Positions 18,176 to 26,586 of a DNA stretch of 56,080 bases are shown piece by piece (within the stretch, counting starts at the first letter, position 1; each line of letters opens with the position of its first letter). Position numbers and translations under genes: made by a program. Below the pieces are notes generated by a model. That model did not search any database. It was not told the DNA's origin and was given only the letters and a program-made list of their open reading frames with translations. Source of the DNA: Cryptosporangium aurantiacum (GTDB lineage: Bacteria; Actinomycetota; Actinomycetes; Mycobacteriales; Cryptosporangiaceae). The stretch spans positions 1 to 56,080 of the forward strand of contig NZ_FRCS01000031.1 of assembly GCF_900143005.1 (NCBI RefSeq), read 5' to 3'.

Positions 18176-18739
18176 TCAGAGGTACTGACCGGTGCCGTGC
18201 GGCGTCGGCGAGCCCTCACCGGGCACGATGCCGCCGAGCCCCGGCGGGAGCGCCGGGCGTCCGCGCATCTGCTCCAGCTGCATCCGGGCAGCCATCTGCT
18301 GCGCCACCAGCGCGGCCTGAATGCCGTGGAACAGCCCCTCCAGCCAACCCACCAGCTGGGCCTGGGCGATCCGCAGCTCGGGCTCGGTCGGCGTCGCGTC
18401 GTCGGTGAACGGGAGCGACAGCCGTTCCAGCTCCTCGCGGAGCTCCGGCGCCAGCCCGTCCTCCAACTCGGCGATCGACCGCGCGTGGATCTCCTTGAGC
18501 CGGGCGCGGCTCGCCTCGTCCAGCGGAGCCGCCCGCACCTCCTCCAGGAGCTGCTTGATCATGCTGCCGATCCGCATGACCTTGCCGGGCTGCTCGATCA
18601 GCCGCGACGGATCGTTGTCGCTGTCTTCCTTACCGGCTTCCACTGGCATCGCGCCGACCGGCGAGCCATCGGGGCCCATCACCATGACGGTTTGACCGGG
18701 GATGTCGGGAAGCTCGTTGGGGGACTGAGTGTCGGTCAT
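18176..18739 (-). CDS. bpa: Bacterial proteasome activator Bpa/PafE
   Basis: A 187-residue member of the Bpa (PafE) family. In Mycobacterium this forms a dodecameric ring that opens the 20S proteasome gate without ATP and feeds it unfolded substrates. The C-terminus ends 'GTGQYL', the GQYL motif that docks into the proteasome alpha ring. The central helices ('MRIGSMIKQLLEEVRAAPLDEASRARLKEI') are typical of the family. The ATG at 18739 has GGGGGAGGA about 8 bases upstream; a TTG at 18757 would sit upstream of that site and is less likely. Its presence implies that the organism has a 20S proteasome, which is not in this window. Confidence 0.93.
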   Translation of the reverse strand: MTDTQSPNELPDIPGQTVMVMGPDGSPVGAMPVEAGKEDSDNDPSRLIEQPGKVMRIGSMIKQLLEEVRAAPLDEASRARLKEIHARSIAELEDGLAPELREELERLSLPFTDDATPTEPELRIAQAQLVGWLEGLFHGIQAALVAQQMAARMQLEQMRGRPALPPGLGGIVPGEGSPTPHGTGQYL

Positions 18740-18799
18740 ACGACCATCCTCCCCCAATCATGTTGTGCGTGCGGACGCTGGTAGCGGAGGGTGCAGGGT

Positions 18800-19783
18800 A
18801 TGCCCATTCAGTCCGATGCCAGTCCTGCGATTTCCGCCGTACCCGGGCTGACCGTCCGGTCCGCGGTGATCGCCGACGCGCCGGCCATCCGTGCGCTGAT
18901 CAACGAGGTCGACCTGGTCGACGCCGGTGACGGGGGGTACGGCCTCGAGGAGGTCGAAAGCGACCTGCGGCGGACCGGTGACTTGGCGCGGGACTCCTGG
19001 CTCGCGTTCGACGGCGACCGGTTGGTCGCCTACGCCGTGCTCTGGCCCGCGTCGGCCGGCTACCGGCTCGACGTCGATCACTACGTACTGCGGGACGCCG
19101 TCCCGGCGGGCATTCATCTGTTGGACCTGCTCACCGCACGTGCCGCCGAGATCGCGGCCGCCGCGAACGCCGAGCGGGCCGACCTCCACCTGGCGCTCAC
19201 GCCGGACTCGGTGCTGGCCGTGCACGCGCTGCCCGCGCGTGGCTGGCGGAACATCCGACGGCACCACGTGCTCACCCGTCAGGTCACCGTCGAGACCGAC
19301 GAGCCGCCCGCACTGCCGGAGGGCGTGACGGTCCGGTCCGTGTCGTCGCCGGAGGACGAGGAGGTCGCGTACCGGCTCGTGCAGGAGACGTTCGCGGGGC
19401 ACTTCGGCTTCGAGGCGATGCCGTACGCGGATTGGCGCAAGCGGATGGACGCCGACCACCGGGACTGGTCGCTGACCTGGATCGCGTCCCGAGTCGACGC
19501 CACCGGCCGTCCGGTCGACGTCGGCGTGCTCGTCGGCCACAACGAGCGCGAGGCGACGGGCTGGGTGCAGAACCTCGGCACGGTCGCCGCCGCACGGGGC
19601 AGCGGCATCGCCACGCTCCTGCTGCGCACCGCGTTCGCCGCGTTCGCCCGTCGGGGCCGGAGCGCGATCGGTCTCGGCGTGGATACCGAGAACGTGAACA
19701 ACGCGCTGCGGTTCTACACCGGGCTCGGGTTCGAACTGCAGTTCGCGGCCGACACCTGGCGCCTGCTGGTGCCGAGGGCCTAG
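18800..19783 (+). CDS. Tandem-GNAT acetyltransferase
   Basis: A 327-residue protein with two GNAT-like halves, the layout seen in mycothiol synthase-like proteins. The first half (15-160) lacks a clear acetyl-CoA loop. The second half (175-327) has 'NLGTVAAARGSGIATLLLRTAF', which fits the Q/RxxGxG/A loop, then 'NVNNALRFYTGLGFEL'. The ATG at 18800 lies 9 bases after GGAGGG; a GTG at 18791 would abut that site and is not favoured. It is divergent from bpa, with 60 bases between starts. The substrate is unknown. Confidence 0.88.
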   Translation: MPIQSDASPAISAVPGLTVRSAVIADAPAIRALINEVDLVDAGDGGYGLEEVESDLRRTGDLARDSWLAFDGDRLVAYAVLWPASAGYRLDVDHYVLRDAVPAGIHLLDLLTARAAEIAAAANAERADLHLALTPDSVLAVHALPARGWRNIRRHHVLTRQVTVETDEPPALPEGVTVRSVSSPEDEEVAYRLVQETFAGHFGFEAMPYADWRKRMDADHRDWSLTWIASRVDATGRPVDVGVLVGHNEREATGWVQNLGTVAAARGSGIATLLLRTAFAAFARRGRSAIGLGVDTENVNNALRFYTGLGFELQFAADTWRLLVPRA

Positions 19784-19787
19784 GCGG

Positions 19788-20762
19788 TCAACGGACCAGG
19801 AGGACCTTGCCGGACGCCTCGCCTGCCTCGAGAACACGGTGGGCCTCGGCGGCGTCCGGCAGAGCGACCGCGCGGTCGATGATCGGCCGGATCTTGCCGA
19901 AGCTGATCAGCGGCCAGACGTGGGTCTTCACGTCCTCGACGATCTCCGTCTTCTCGCTGATCGGTCGGGCCCGCAGCGAGGTGGCGGTGATCGAGGCGCG
20001 CTTGGCCAGCAGCGCACCGAGGTTCAACTCCCCCTTGACGCCGCCCTGCATGCCGATGACGACCAGCCGACCGTTGGTCGCCAGCGCGGTCACGTTCCGG
20101 CCGAGGTACTTCGCCCCCATGTTGTCGAGGATCACGTCGACGCCCCGGCCGTCGGTGGCGTCCTTGACGATCTCGACGAAGTCCTCGGAGCGGTAGTCGA
20201 TCGCGCGTTCCGCGCCGAGCGCGAGGCACAGGTTGTGCTTCGCCGCGCTCGCGGTGCAGAACACCCGGGCGCCGTAGGCCGAGGCGAGCTGGATCGCGGC
20301 GGTGCCGATGCCGCCCGCACCGCCGTGCACCAGGAACGTGTCGCCCGGCGCCAGGCGTCCGACCGCGAAGACGTTCGACCAGACCGTGCAGTACACCTCG
20401 GGGAGACCGGCTGCTTCGGCCAGCAACACGCCGTCGGGCACCGGCAGAACCTGCCCGGCCGGCACCACCACCTGCTCGGCGTACCCGCCGCCGGCCAGCA
20501 GCGCGCAGACCTCGTCGCCGACGTTCCAGCCCTCGACGCCGGGCCCGACCGCGGCGATCCGGCCGGAGCACTCCAGCCCCGGGTACTCGGACGCGCCGGG
20601 CGGCGGCGGGTAGGCGCCCTGCCGTTGCAGCAGGTCAGCGCGGTTGACGGCCGAGGCAGCCACGTCGATCAGGACCTCGCCGGGGCCGGGTTCCAGGTCG
20701 GGAACCTCGGTCCAGCGCAGCACCTCGGGTCCGCCAGGTTCCGTGATCGTGATCGCGTGCAT
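19788..20762 (-). CDS. NAD(P)H-quinone oxidoreductase, PIG3/zeta-crystallin type
   Basis: A 324-residue medium-chain dehydrogenase/reductase without the zinc ligands of alcohol dehydrogenases. 'VNRADLLQRQGAYPPPPGASEYPGLECSG' split over residues 40-70 is the PIG3-like quinone oxidoreductase signature. 'FLVHGGAGGIGTAAIQLA' is the nucleotide-binding Rossmann loop, and 'YCTVWSNVF' precedes it. The probable role is NADPH-dependent reduction of quinones or reactive carbonyls in the cytosol. It converges with the tandem-GNAT gene, 4 bases apart. Confidence 0.93.
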   Translation of the reverse strand: MHAITITEPGGPEVLRWTEVPDLEPGPGEVLIDVAASAVNRADLLQRQGAYPPPPGASEYPGLECSGRIAAVGPGVEGWNVGDEVCALLAGGGYAEQVVVPAGQVLPVPDGVLLAEAAGLPEVYCTVWSNVFAVGRLAPGDTFLVHGGAGGIGTAAIQLASAYGARVFCTASAAKHNLCLALGAERAIDYRSEDFVEIVKDATDGRGVDVILDNMGAKYLGRNVTALATNGRLVVIGMQGGVKGELNLGALLAKRASITATSLRARPISEKTEIVEDVKTHVWPLISFGKIRPIIDRAVALPDAAEAHRVLEAGEASGKVLLVR

Positions 20763-20833
20763 GGCGCCACAGTACGGAAACGTCGGTCTTCAGTCCGGCT
20801 AAGGCGGGAGGGCGGGGGTGTAGGACCGGAGGA

Positions 20834-20876
20834 AACTAGAGAGGGTCCCGCGCGGTGCGCGGGACCCTCTCTAGTT
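20834..20876 (-). terminator. 20-bp perfect hairpin upstream of the quinone oxidoreductase
   Basis: A perfect 20-bp stem (20834-20853 with 20857-20876) with a 3-base loop, ending in CTAGTTC. It lies 71 bases before the oxidoreductase start. It probably terminates the minus-strand transcript of the small zinc-finger gene that ends at 21049. Confidence 0.8.
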
Positions 20877-21048
20877 CAGTTGGGGAAGGACACTGCGGTG
20901 ATCGGTACTGCGCCGCCGGTCGGCCCTGATCACGGTCCCGGGACCGGTCCCGGGGTACATCCGGGTGGTCGTCGGGGCGTGCTCGGGTCCGGCCCGGCGG
21001 CCGACTGCATCGTGCGAGGAACTAGCGAGTAATGCTGCTCACTACCGT

Positions 21049-21222
21049 TCAGTGCTGACGGGTCACCCTCCGAAAAAGGTTCCAGCCGGCCATCCGGACC
21101 GTTGCTACCGGACGACCGCGGTGGAGCATCTGGTTGTGCGTGTTGGCCAGCGCCTGTACCTCGCGACGGTTGGTTCGCGTAACGCCGGGCCGTGCGCACT
21201 CTGGGCAGTGCAGCCGGTACAT
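21049..21222 (-). CDS. 57-residue C2H2-type zinc-finger-like small protein
   Basis: A short protein opening 'MYRLHCPECARPGVT' and containing 'ANTHNQMLHRGRPVA'. Together these give CxxC and HxxxxH pairs about 20 residues apart, a plausible single zinc site. Similar small CxxC/HxxxxH proteins occur in actinobacteria, usually uncharacterised. The ATG at 21222 has GAGAGGAA about 6 bases upstream, which decides the start against longer in-frame ATGs at 21237 and 21318. It is transcribed away from the DEAD-box helicase and probably ends at the 20-bp hairpin at 20834-20876. The function is unknown; nucleic-acid or protein binding is possible. Confidence 0.7.
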   Translation of the reverse strand: MYRLHCPECARPGVTRTNRREVQALANTHNQMLHRGRPVATVRMAGWNLFRRVTRQH

Positions 21223-21684
21223 CGCGGTTCCTCTCATGCGACGGCCCGCCTCAGCGAGCTGGCTGTTCCCCGGTACTCGGCCGGGTCCACCTGTTCCCAT
21301 ACCGAAGACGGTAGGCACCTCGCACCACTCAGACCAGCCGACCCGCTGTGAGAAAGATGTGGCCTATCGGTGGTTGTGATGAGCCGTCCGGGTGATCGAA
21401 AGCACGCTGACCGGGCGGTCAGCGGGGCGAGGCGCGTCACGCGCTCGGTCGGGGAACACGAGGACCAGGTACTCTTGTTGTGTCCAGGCCTCCTCGGAGA
21501 ACCCAGAGCAGCTCATGGGGTCCGAGAAACTTGGCGAAGTGTCCTTTCGAGGTTTCGTCGCAAACCCGTGTCCCGGTAGTCCGTATGTCCGGTGGTCAGT
21601 GGGTTCGACGTTGCGATCCCCCGTTTACCCCGACCGGGGTGGATGACCCCTGGCTGCTGTGTCGTCTGCCCGGAAAGCCGTTCT
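21223..21684. other. 462-bp divergent intergenic region before the DEAD-box helicase
   Basis: No gene is supported here. It must hold the promoters of the small zinc-finger gene (minus) and the DEAD-box helicase (plus). Its base composition is noticeably less GC-rich than the genes around it. If the helicase start at 21685 is right, the mRNA may have a long 5' leader, as cold-shock helicases often do, but I see no strong conserved hairpin. Confidence 0.45.
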
Positions 21685-23409
21685 GTGCCAACGCTGTCTG
21701 CTGTATCTGAACTGCCCGATTTTTCGACCGAAGAGGTCACCCCCGAGGCCGTCGTCACCGACGACGAACTCACACTCGAAACACTCGAGGCGGACGTCAC
21801 CGAGGACACCCCCGCCGCCGTTCCCTTCGCGGACCTCGGTCTCCCTCGCGGGATCGTCACCGCGCTCGAGCGGGAAGGGCTCACCAACGCCTTCCCGATC
21901 CAGGCCGCCACGATTCCCGAGGTGCTGGCCGGCCGTGACGTTCTCGGCCGCGGCGCCACCGGCTCCGGCAAGACGCTGGCGTTCGGGCTTCCGCTGGTCG
22001 CCAAGCTCGCCGGTGCCCGGGTCCGCCCGGGTCGCCCGTTGGGCCTCGTGCTGGTCCCCACCCGCGAGCTCGCGCTCCAGGTGACCGACGCACTGGCTCC
22101 GCTGGGCCGCGCGGTCGGCGTCCGGGTGCGCCCGGTCGTCGGTGGCGCGGCCATGTCCCGCCAGCTCGAGGACCTGCGGCGCGGCGTCCACGTCGTCGTC
22201 GCGACCCCGGGTCGCCTGGAGGACCACATCCGGCGCGGCAGCGCGGTGCTCGACGACGTCGAGATCACCGCGATCGACGAGGCCGACCAGATGGCCGACA
22301 TGGGCTTCCTGCCGGTCGTCCGCGGTCTGCTCGACCAGGTCCGGCCGGACGGGCAGCGGCTGCTGTTCTCGGCGACGCTGGACAACGACGTCGACACGAT
22401 CGTCCGTGAGTACCTCACCGACCCGGTGACCCACTCGCTGGCCCCGTCCACGGCGTCGGTCGACACGATGGAGCACCACATGCTCCAGGTGACCCACCAG
22501 GACAAGGTCCGGGTGGCCGCCGAGCTGGTGAAGTCGACCGGCCGCACGATCATGTTCGTGAAGACCCAGGCCGGCGCCGACCGGCTGGCCGAGCAGCTCA
22601 CCGAGCGCGGCGTCTTCGCCGAGCCGCTGCACGGTGGCCGGACGCAGGGTCAGCGCAACCGCGTGCTGTCGAACTTCAAGAACGGGCGTGCGCCGGTTCT
22701 GGTCGCGACCGACGTCGCCGCCCGCGGTGTCCACGTCGACGGCGTCGGCCTGGTCGTGCACTTCGACCCGCCCACCGACCCGAAGTCCTACCTGCACCGG
22801 GCCGGGCGTACGGCGCGGGCCGGAGCGTCCGGTGTGGTCGCCACGCTGGTCGCGCCGTACAGCCGTCGGGCCGCGCACCGGCTGGCGAAGCTCGCCGGTA
22901 TCAACCCGATCCGGTCGACGATCACTCCGGAGGCCCCGCTGCCGAGCGTGCTGCTCGACGCGTTGCCGCCGGCCCCGCCGCCGCCGACCGCGGAGGAGCT
23001 GGCGGCTGCCGAGGCGCGTCGTCGGCGGAGCCGGGACTTCGACTCCGACCGTGGCCGTGGTGGCCCGCGTCGGGGGCCGCGCAGCGGCTCGGGCGAGCGC
23101 ACCGGTGGTTACCGGGGTGGCCCGCGTCGCTCGGACGGGCCGCGCTGGTCCGAGCGCAGCGACCGTGGCGACCGCGGCTTCGACCGTGGAGACCGTGGCG
23201 ATCGGGGCTTCGACCGTGGAGACCGCAGCGGTCGCCCCGAGCGGGACAACCGGGTCGAGCGGGCTGACCGTCGGCCGGCCCAGCGGTCCGGTGAGTACCG
23301 GACCGACGGCCCGCGCGACAACAGCTCGGAGGGCTACCGGGCACGGCGTCCGCGGTGGACGCCCGAGCAGCGTTCGTCCCGCCGCGGCGAGGACCGACCC
23401 GCTCGCTGA
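21685..23409 (+). CDS. DEAD-box RNA helicase with RGD-rich tail
   Basis: A 574-residue ATP-dependent RNA helicase. Motifs in order: Q motif region 'FADLGLPRGIVTALEREG', Walker A 'ATGSGKT', 'PTRELA', 'TPGR', 'DEAD' in 'AIDEADQM', 'SAT', 'ATDVAARGVHVD' and 'HRAGRTARAG'. After residue about 440 comes a basic disordered tail rich in RGD/RGG-like units ('RGDRGFDRGDRGDRGFDRGD'), typical of RNA-annealing tails. The start is uncertain: the GTG at 21685 has GGAAAG 7 bases before it, and in-frame ATGs lie at 21592 and 21643. The probable role is RNA remodelling or ribosome assembly in the cold. A strong hairpin follows the stop. Confidence 0.93.
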   Translation: MPTLSAVSELPDFSTEEVTPEAVVTDDELTLETLEADVTEDTPAAVPFADLGLPRGIVTALEREGLTNAFPIQAATIPEVLAGRDVLGRGATGSGKTLAFGLPLVAKLAGARVRPGRPLGLVLVPTRELALQVTDALAPLGRAVGVRVRPVVGGAAMSRQLEDLRRGVHVVVATPGRLEDHIRRGSAVLDDVEITAIDEADQMADMGFLPVVRGLLDQVRPDGQRLLFSATLDNDVDTIVREYLTDPVTHSLAPSTASVDTMEHHMLQVTHQDKVRVAAELVKSTGRTIMFVKTQAGADRLAEQLTERGVFAEPLHGGRTQGQRNRVLSNFKNGRAPVLVATDVAARGVHVDGVGLVVHFDPPTDPKSYLHRAGRTARAGASGVVATLVAPYSRRAAHRLAKLAGINPIRSTITPEAPLPSVLLDALPPAPPPPTAEELAAAEARRRRSRDFDSDRGRGGPRRGPRSGSGERTGGYRGGPRRSDGPRWSERSDRGDRGFDRGDRGDRGFDRGDRSGRPERDNRVERADRRPAQRSGEYRTDGPRDNSSEGYRARRPRWTPEQRSSRRGEDRPAR

Positions 23410-23424
23410 CACCCGTTGAACGAC

Positions 23425-23462
23425 CGACCGGCCGGATGCTCGCACGAGCATCCGGCCGGTCG
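23425..23462 (+). terminator. Hairpin terminator after the DEAD-box helicase
   Basis: A 17-18-bp perfect stem (arms about 23425-23442 and 23445-23462) with a very short loop, 15 bases after the helicase stop. It would also lie inside the coding region if the next gene began at an in-frame ATG at 23416, which argues against that start. Confidence 0.8.
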
Positions 23463-23499
23463 CGTTAGGGGCCACCGAGTCGTCCGGCAAGAATGCGGC

Positions 23500-24687
23500 A
23501 TGGCTTCTGCGCGGCAACTGATCCGCACCGACCGCGGGCTGGACCGCATCGTCGCCGGTCTGCTCGCGATCGGAGCGGTCGGCGACCTCTACGGCGCCTA
23601 CCGCTACCTGGGCGAGGTTCTGCGACTGCACGACGCGCTCCGGGTCGGAGACGGGTCGGTCGAGAACCTGGATCCGGGCACCGCACTGCCGACCGTGTAC
23701 GTGCTCGGTGGGTTCGCGCTCGGGTTCGCGGTGCTGTCCGGCTTGGTCGCGGTGCTCATCGTCCGCGGGATGCCGGTCGGGCTCGCGGCGCTGCGCGGTG
23801 GGGTCGCCGTGCTGCTGCCCGCGCAGTTGCTGGCGTTCCTGGCCACGTACATCCGCTATCAGGAGTACGTGGACGCGATGCCACCGCAGACCCGGGATCC
23901 GGCGTACCAGAGCGCGATCACCGGGCAGGTATTCGGCACGGGCGTCGGCGCGGCCGGCGCCGCTGCGGCGGTCGTGGTGTTGCTGGGGGCTGCCCTGGTG
24001 CGGTGGTTCCGCCCTCGGACGGAATCGTGGCCGGTACCGGCCGGGCGGCGTCCGGAATCGAACGCGCCGATCGGGTCGTCCGCGGCCGCGCTCAACGTGG
24101 CGCGGATCCTGGCGCTGGCCGGAACCGCGATCGTGATGCTCGTGCCGGTGGCCTGGGTACGGCCACTGAACCACCAGGACGAACTGCCCCCCGAATGGTC
24201 GCTCCTCTCGGTGATCAGCGGTTTGCTCGCGGTTGCCGCGCTGGTCGGGGCCGGGTTGGCCATCCTGGCCCGGCCGGGGCGGCTGCTGTTCCGCTGGTTC
24301 GCGCTCGGTGTGCTGGCGCTGGTGGCCGCCGTCGTGTGGGCGGTGACGCTGTGGCAGGCGTTCTACGCGGACGTCGCGTACGGAACCGAGCGGGTCGACG
24401 GCGTCGCGGTCGCCTGGACCGCCGCGATCATCTGCGGCCTGGTCGGCAGCGCGCTGCTGACGGCCGCGGTCGTCACGCTCACGCTCCCGGGTGATCCTCC
24501 GGAGCCCGCGGAGGAACCCGTAAAGCGCCCCAAGCCCGAGCGCATCGGCGAGTCGTCTCCCGAGCCCGCCTGGCAGGCGTTTCCCGAGAAGTCAGCGGCC
24601 ACCCGCAAACGCAAAAAGCCCAAACGCAAAGCGACGAGCGACGAGGACGCTACTCGTACGGCTGGGCCGGAGTCGGAATCCCGCTGA
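23500..24687 (+). CDS. Uncharacterised multi-pass membrane protein
   Basis: A 395-residue integral membrane protein with about seven hydrophobic segments, for example 'LLAIGAVGDLYGAY', 'YVLGGFALGFAVLSGLVAVLIV', 'GVAVLLPAQLLAFLATY', 'AAAAVVVLLGAALV', 'ILALAGTAIVMLVPVAWV' and 'LLAVAALVGAGLAIL'. The C-terminal 70 residues are charged and end in a very basic stretch ('RKRKKPKRKA'), probably cytoplasmic. I do not recognise the family. The ATG at 23500 is chosen because an earlier in-frame ATG would place the helicase terminator inside the gene. Its 3' end overlaps the convergent TIGR03943 gene by 38 bases. Confidence 0.78.
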   Translation: MASARQLIRTDRGLDRIVAGLLAIGAVGDLYGAYRYLGEVLRLHDALRVGDGSVENLDPGTALPTVYVLGGFALGFAVLSGLVAVLIVRGMPVGLAALRGGVAVLLPAQLLAFLATYIRYQEYVDAMPPQTRDPAYQSAITGQVFGTGVGAAGAAAAVVVLLGAALVRWFRPRTESWPVPAGRRPESNAPIGSSAAALNVARILALAGTAIVMLVPVAWVRPLNHQDELPPEWSLLSVISGLLAVAALVGAGLAILARPGRLLFRWFALGVLALVAAVVWAVTLWQAFYADVAYGTERVDGVAVAWTAAIICGLVGSALLTAAVVTLTLPGDPPEPAEEPVKRPKPERIGESSPEPAWQAFPEKSAATRKRKKPKRKATSDEDATRTAGPESESR

Positions 24688-25459
24688 CCGTGGTGGCCTT
24701 GAGCAGCGGCACCGCCTTCCACGGATCGCTCGACGTGCTCGCCACCCAGGTACCGGTCACCTTCACCCACGCGTCGCGGGTCACCCGGACCGGCGAGTCG
24801 ACGATCTGCACCTGGTAGGGCCGGGCGTCCGCGGCGCAGCAGTTGACCTTCATCCGGGTCAGGTACCAGGCGCCACCGCTGTGCGGCGTCACGAACCCGC
24901 TCAGCTCGACGGTGCGTCCGGTCAGCGTCCGGCCGGAGTCCCAGACCGCGCGCTGGGCGTAGTCGTGCACCTCGAGCTCCACCGGACCGGGTCCGCTCAG
25001 CGCCGAGTACGTCACCGACTGCGGCGGCTTCGGCACGGTCACCGCGCCGCGCTCGGCCGCGAACGACCCGAGCGCGGGCGGTGGCACCAGCACCAGGACG
25101 AAGACCGGAACGACCCAGAGCCATCCGACGCCGTGCCCGTCACCGGTGTGCGTGTGGCCGCTCTCGTGCGCGTCGTCCTCGTGGGTAACCGCCTGCTGAT
25201 CGGCGTCCGGATCTGCGCCTGGACCGTGCGTTCGGACGCGGGCCTCGGCCGACCGCTGCCTGGACCGGTCGGCCGCATCGCGGCCGCGCCAGTCGCGTGC
25301 GAACCCCAGCACACCGAAGGCCATCAGCAGTACGCCGGTGACGATCAGCGGGATCCGGAGCAGGCTCTGGACGTAGTTCAGGTACTCCCCGGAGATCACC
25401 AGCTTCAGCAGCACCGCGCCGAGGAGGACAAAAACGATCGCCTGAACTTCCCGCCGCAT
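24650..25459 (-). CDS. TIGR03943-family partner of YraQ-type permease
   Basis: A 269-residue protein with two N-terminal membrane helices ('AIVFVLLGAVLLKLVI', 'LIVTGVLLMAFGVLGF'), a histidine-rich linker ('HEDDAHESGHTHTGDGHG'), a third helix ('WLWVVPVFVLVLVPPPAL') and an exported C-terminal domain with 'MKVNCCAADARPYQVQI'. This is the standard partner of the YraQ/DUF318 permease, and the pair is often zinc-regulated in actinobacteria. The ATG overlaps the permease stop by one base, so they are coupled. The His-rich linker suggests divalent metal binding. Transported substrate unproven. Confidence 0.88.
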   Translation of the reverse strand: MRREVQAIVFVLLGAVLLKLVISGEYLNYVQSLLRIPLIVTGVLLMAFGVLGFARDWRGRDAADRSRQRSAEARVRTHGPGADPDADQQAVTHEDDAHESGHTHTGDGHGVGWLWVVPVFVLVLVPPPALGSFAAERGAVTVPKPPQSVTYSALSGPGPVELEVHDYAQRAVWDSGRTLTGRTVELSGFVTPHSGGAWYLTRMKVNCCAADARPYQVQIVDSPVRVTRDAWVKVTGTWVASTSSDPWKAVPLLKATTVSGIPTPAQPYE

Positions 25460-26499
25460 CAGGCCACTCCGATCAACACGCCGGTCGTCACCGCGGCCGT
25501 GACCGCGACGACGAACGTCAACGGGGCGAACCGGGCCGCGAACGCCCGCCCGAACGTCCCGGTCTGCAGCGCGATCAGCTTCAGGTCGACCACCGGGCCC
25601 ACCACCATGAACGCGAGCTGGGCAGGCATCGGGAACCCGGTGAGGCTGGCCGCGACGAACGCATCGGCCTCCGAGCAGATCGAGAGGACGACGGCCAGCA
25701 ACGCCAGCACCAGGATCGAGAGCACCGGGACGCCCGCGACCGTCGTGATCCAGTCCGGTGGGATGACGACGTTCATCGTCGCCGCGGCCGCCGCGCCGAT
25801 CACCAGGAAACCGCCGGCCTCGAAGAAGTCGTGCGCGACCGCGAGCCGGAACGTCTCGAAGCGGGACGTCGCCGGTCCGTCGGGGTCCGGCATGCGACGT
25901 GCGACGTAGCGCTCGAGCCACTCCGGCCGGCCGAACCGAGCCCAGATCCAGCCGACGATGACCGCGGTCGCCAGCGACGCGACGAACCGGCCCACGACCA
26001 TGCCCGGCTGGCCGGGGAACGCGACCGCGGTGGAGATCAGCACGATCGGGTTGATCGCCGGAGCGGAGAGCAGGAACGCCAGCGCGGCGGCCGGGACGAT
26101 CCCGCGCTGGATCAGGCGGCCCGCGACCGGCACCGAGGCGCACTCACAGCCGGGCAGAAACGCGCCGGCCGCACCAGCCACCGGCACGGCGAACGCCGCG
26201 CGTCGGGGCAGGATCGCGGAGAACACCCGGGCCGGTACGAACGCGGTGATCGCGCCGGAGAGCACGACGCCGAGCAGGAGGAACGGCAGCGCCTGCACGA
26301 CGATCGCGCAGAACACCGTGGTCCAGGTCGCGACGCCGCCGCGGCCCGAGATGAGGTACGAGAGAACCTGGCGGCCGATCAGCACCGCCACGATCGCGGC
26401 GATCAGCAGCGCGATCACTCCGCTGTACGAATCCGTGGCGCCATTTCCAGGGGCGCGATTTCCGGTGGCCCGAGCCCCGACCGGCGTGCGCGACGACAT
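25459..26499 (-). CDS. YraQ/ArsP-type permease
   Basis: A 346-residue permease of the YraQ/ArsP_1 (COG0701) family with about eight membrane helices in two halves. Characteristic segments are 'LPGCECASVPVAGRLIQRG' with a paired CxC, 'LSAPAINPIVLISTAVAF' in the first half, and 'ICSEADAFVAASL' in the second. Relatives include a methylarsenite exporter and zinc-related transporters. The ATG at 26499 gives a short Arg/Pro/Gly-rich cytoplasmic N-terminus; a start at 26610 would run into the VOC gene and over the palindrome. It is the first gene of a two-gene operon. Confidence 0.9.
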   Translation of the reverse strand: MSSRTPVGARATGNRAPGNGATDSYSGVIALLIAAIVAVLIGRQVLSYLISGRGGVATWTTVFCAIVVQALPFLLLGVVLSGAITAFVPARVFSAILPRRAAFAVPVAGAAGAFLPGCECASVPVAGRLIQRGIVPAAALAFLLSAPAINPIVLISTAVAFPGQPGMVVGRFVASLATAVIVGWIWARFGRPEWLERYVARRMPDPDGPATSRFETFRLAVAHDFFEAGGFLVIGAAAAATMNVVIPPDWITTVAGVPVLSILVLALLAVVLSICSEADAFVAASLTGFPMPAQLAFMVVGPVVDLKLIALQTGTFGRAFAARFAPLTFVVAVTAAVTTGVLIGVA

Positions 26500-26522
26500 G
26501 CGCCGACCGTACGCCACGGCCC

Positions 26523-26544
26523 TTTGGTTGAACGCTAAACCAAA
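26523..26544. promoter_or_regulatory. Palindromic operator-like site between divergent genes
   Basis: TTTGGTT-N8-AACCAAA is a perfect 7-bp inverted repeat with partial symmetry in the centre (GAACGCTA). It lies between the permease start (26499, minus) and the VOC gene start (26587, plus) and is AT-rich against its surroundings. The size and the TTGAAC core recall MarR-family operators; the regulator is not in the window. Confidence 0.55.
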
Positions 26545-26586
26545 CGCGCGTATCGTCGGTGATACCCGATCGAGTCGGAGGCCCCC

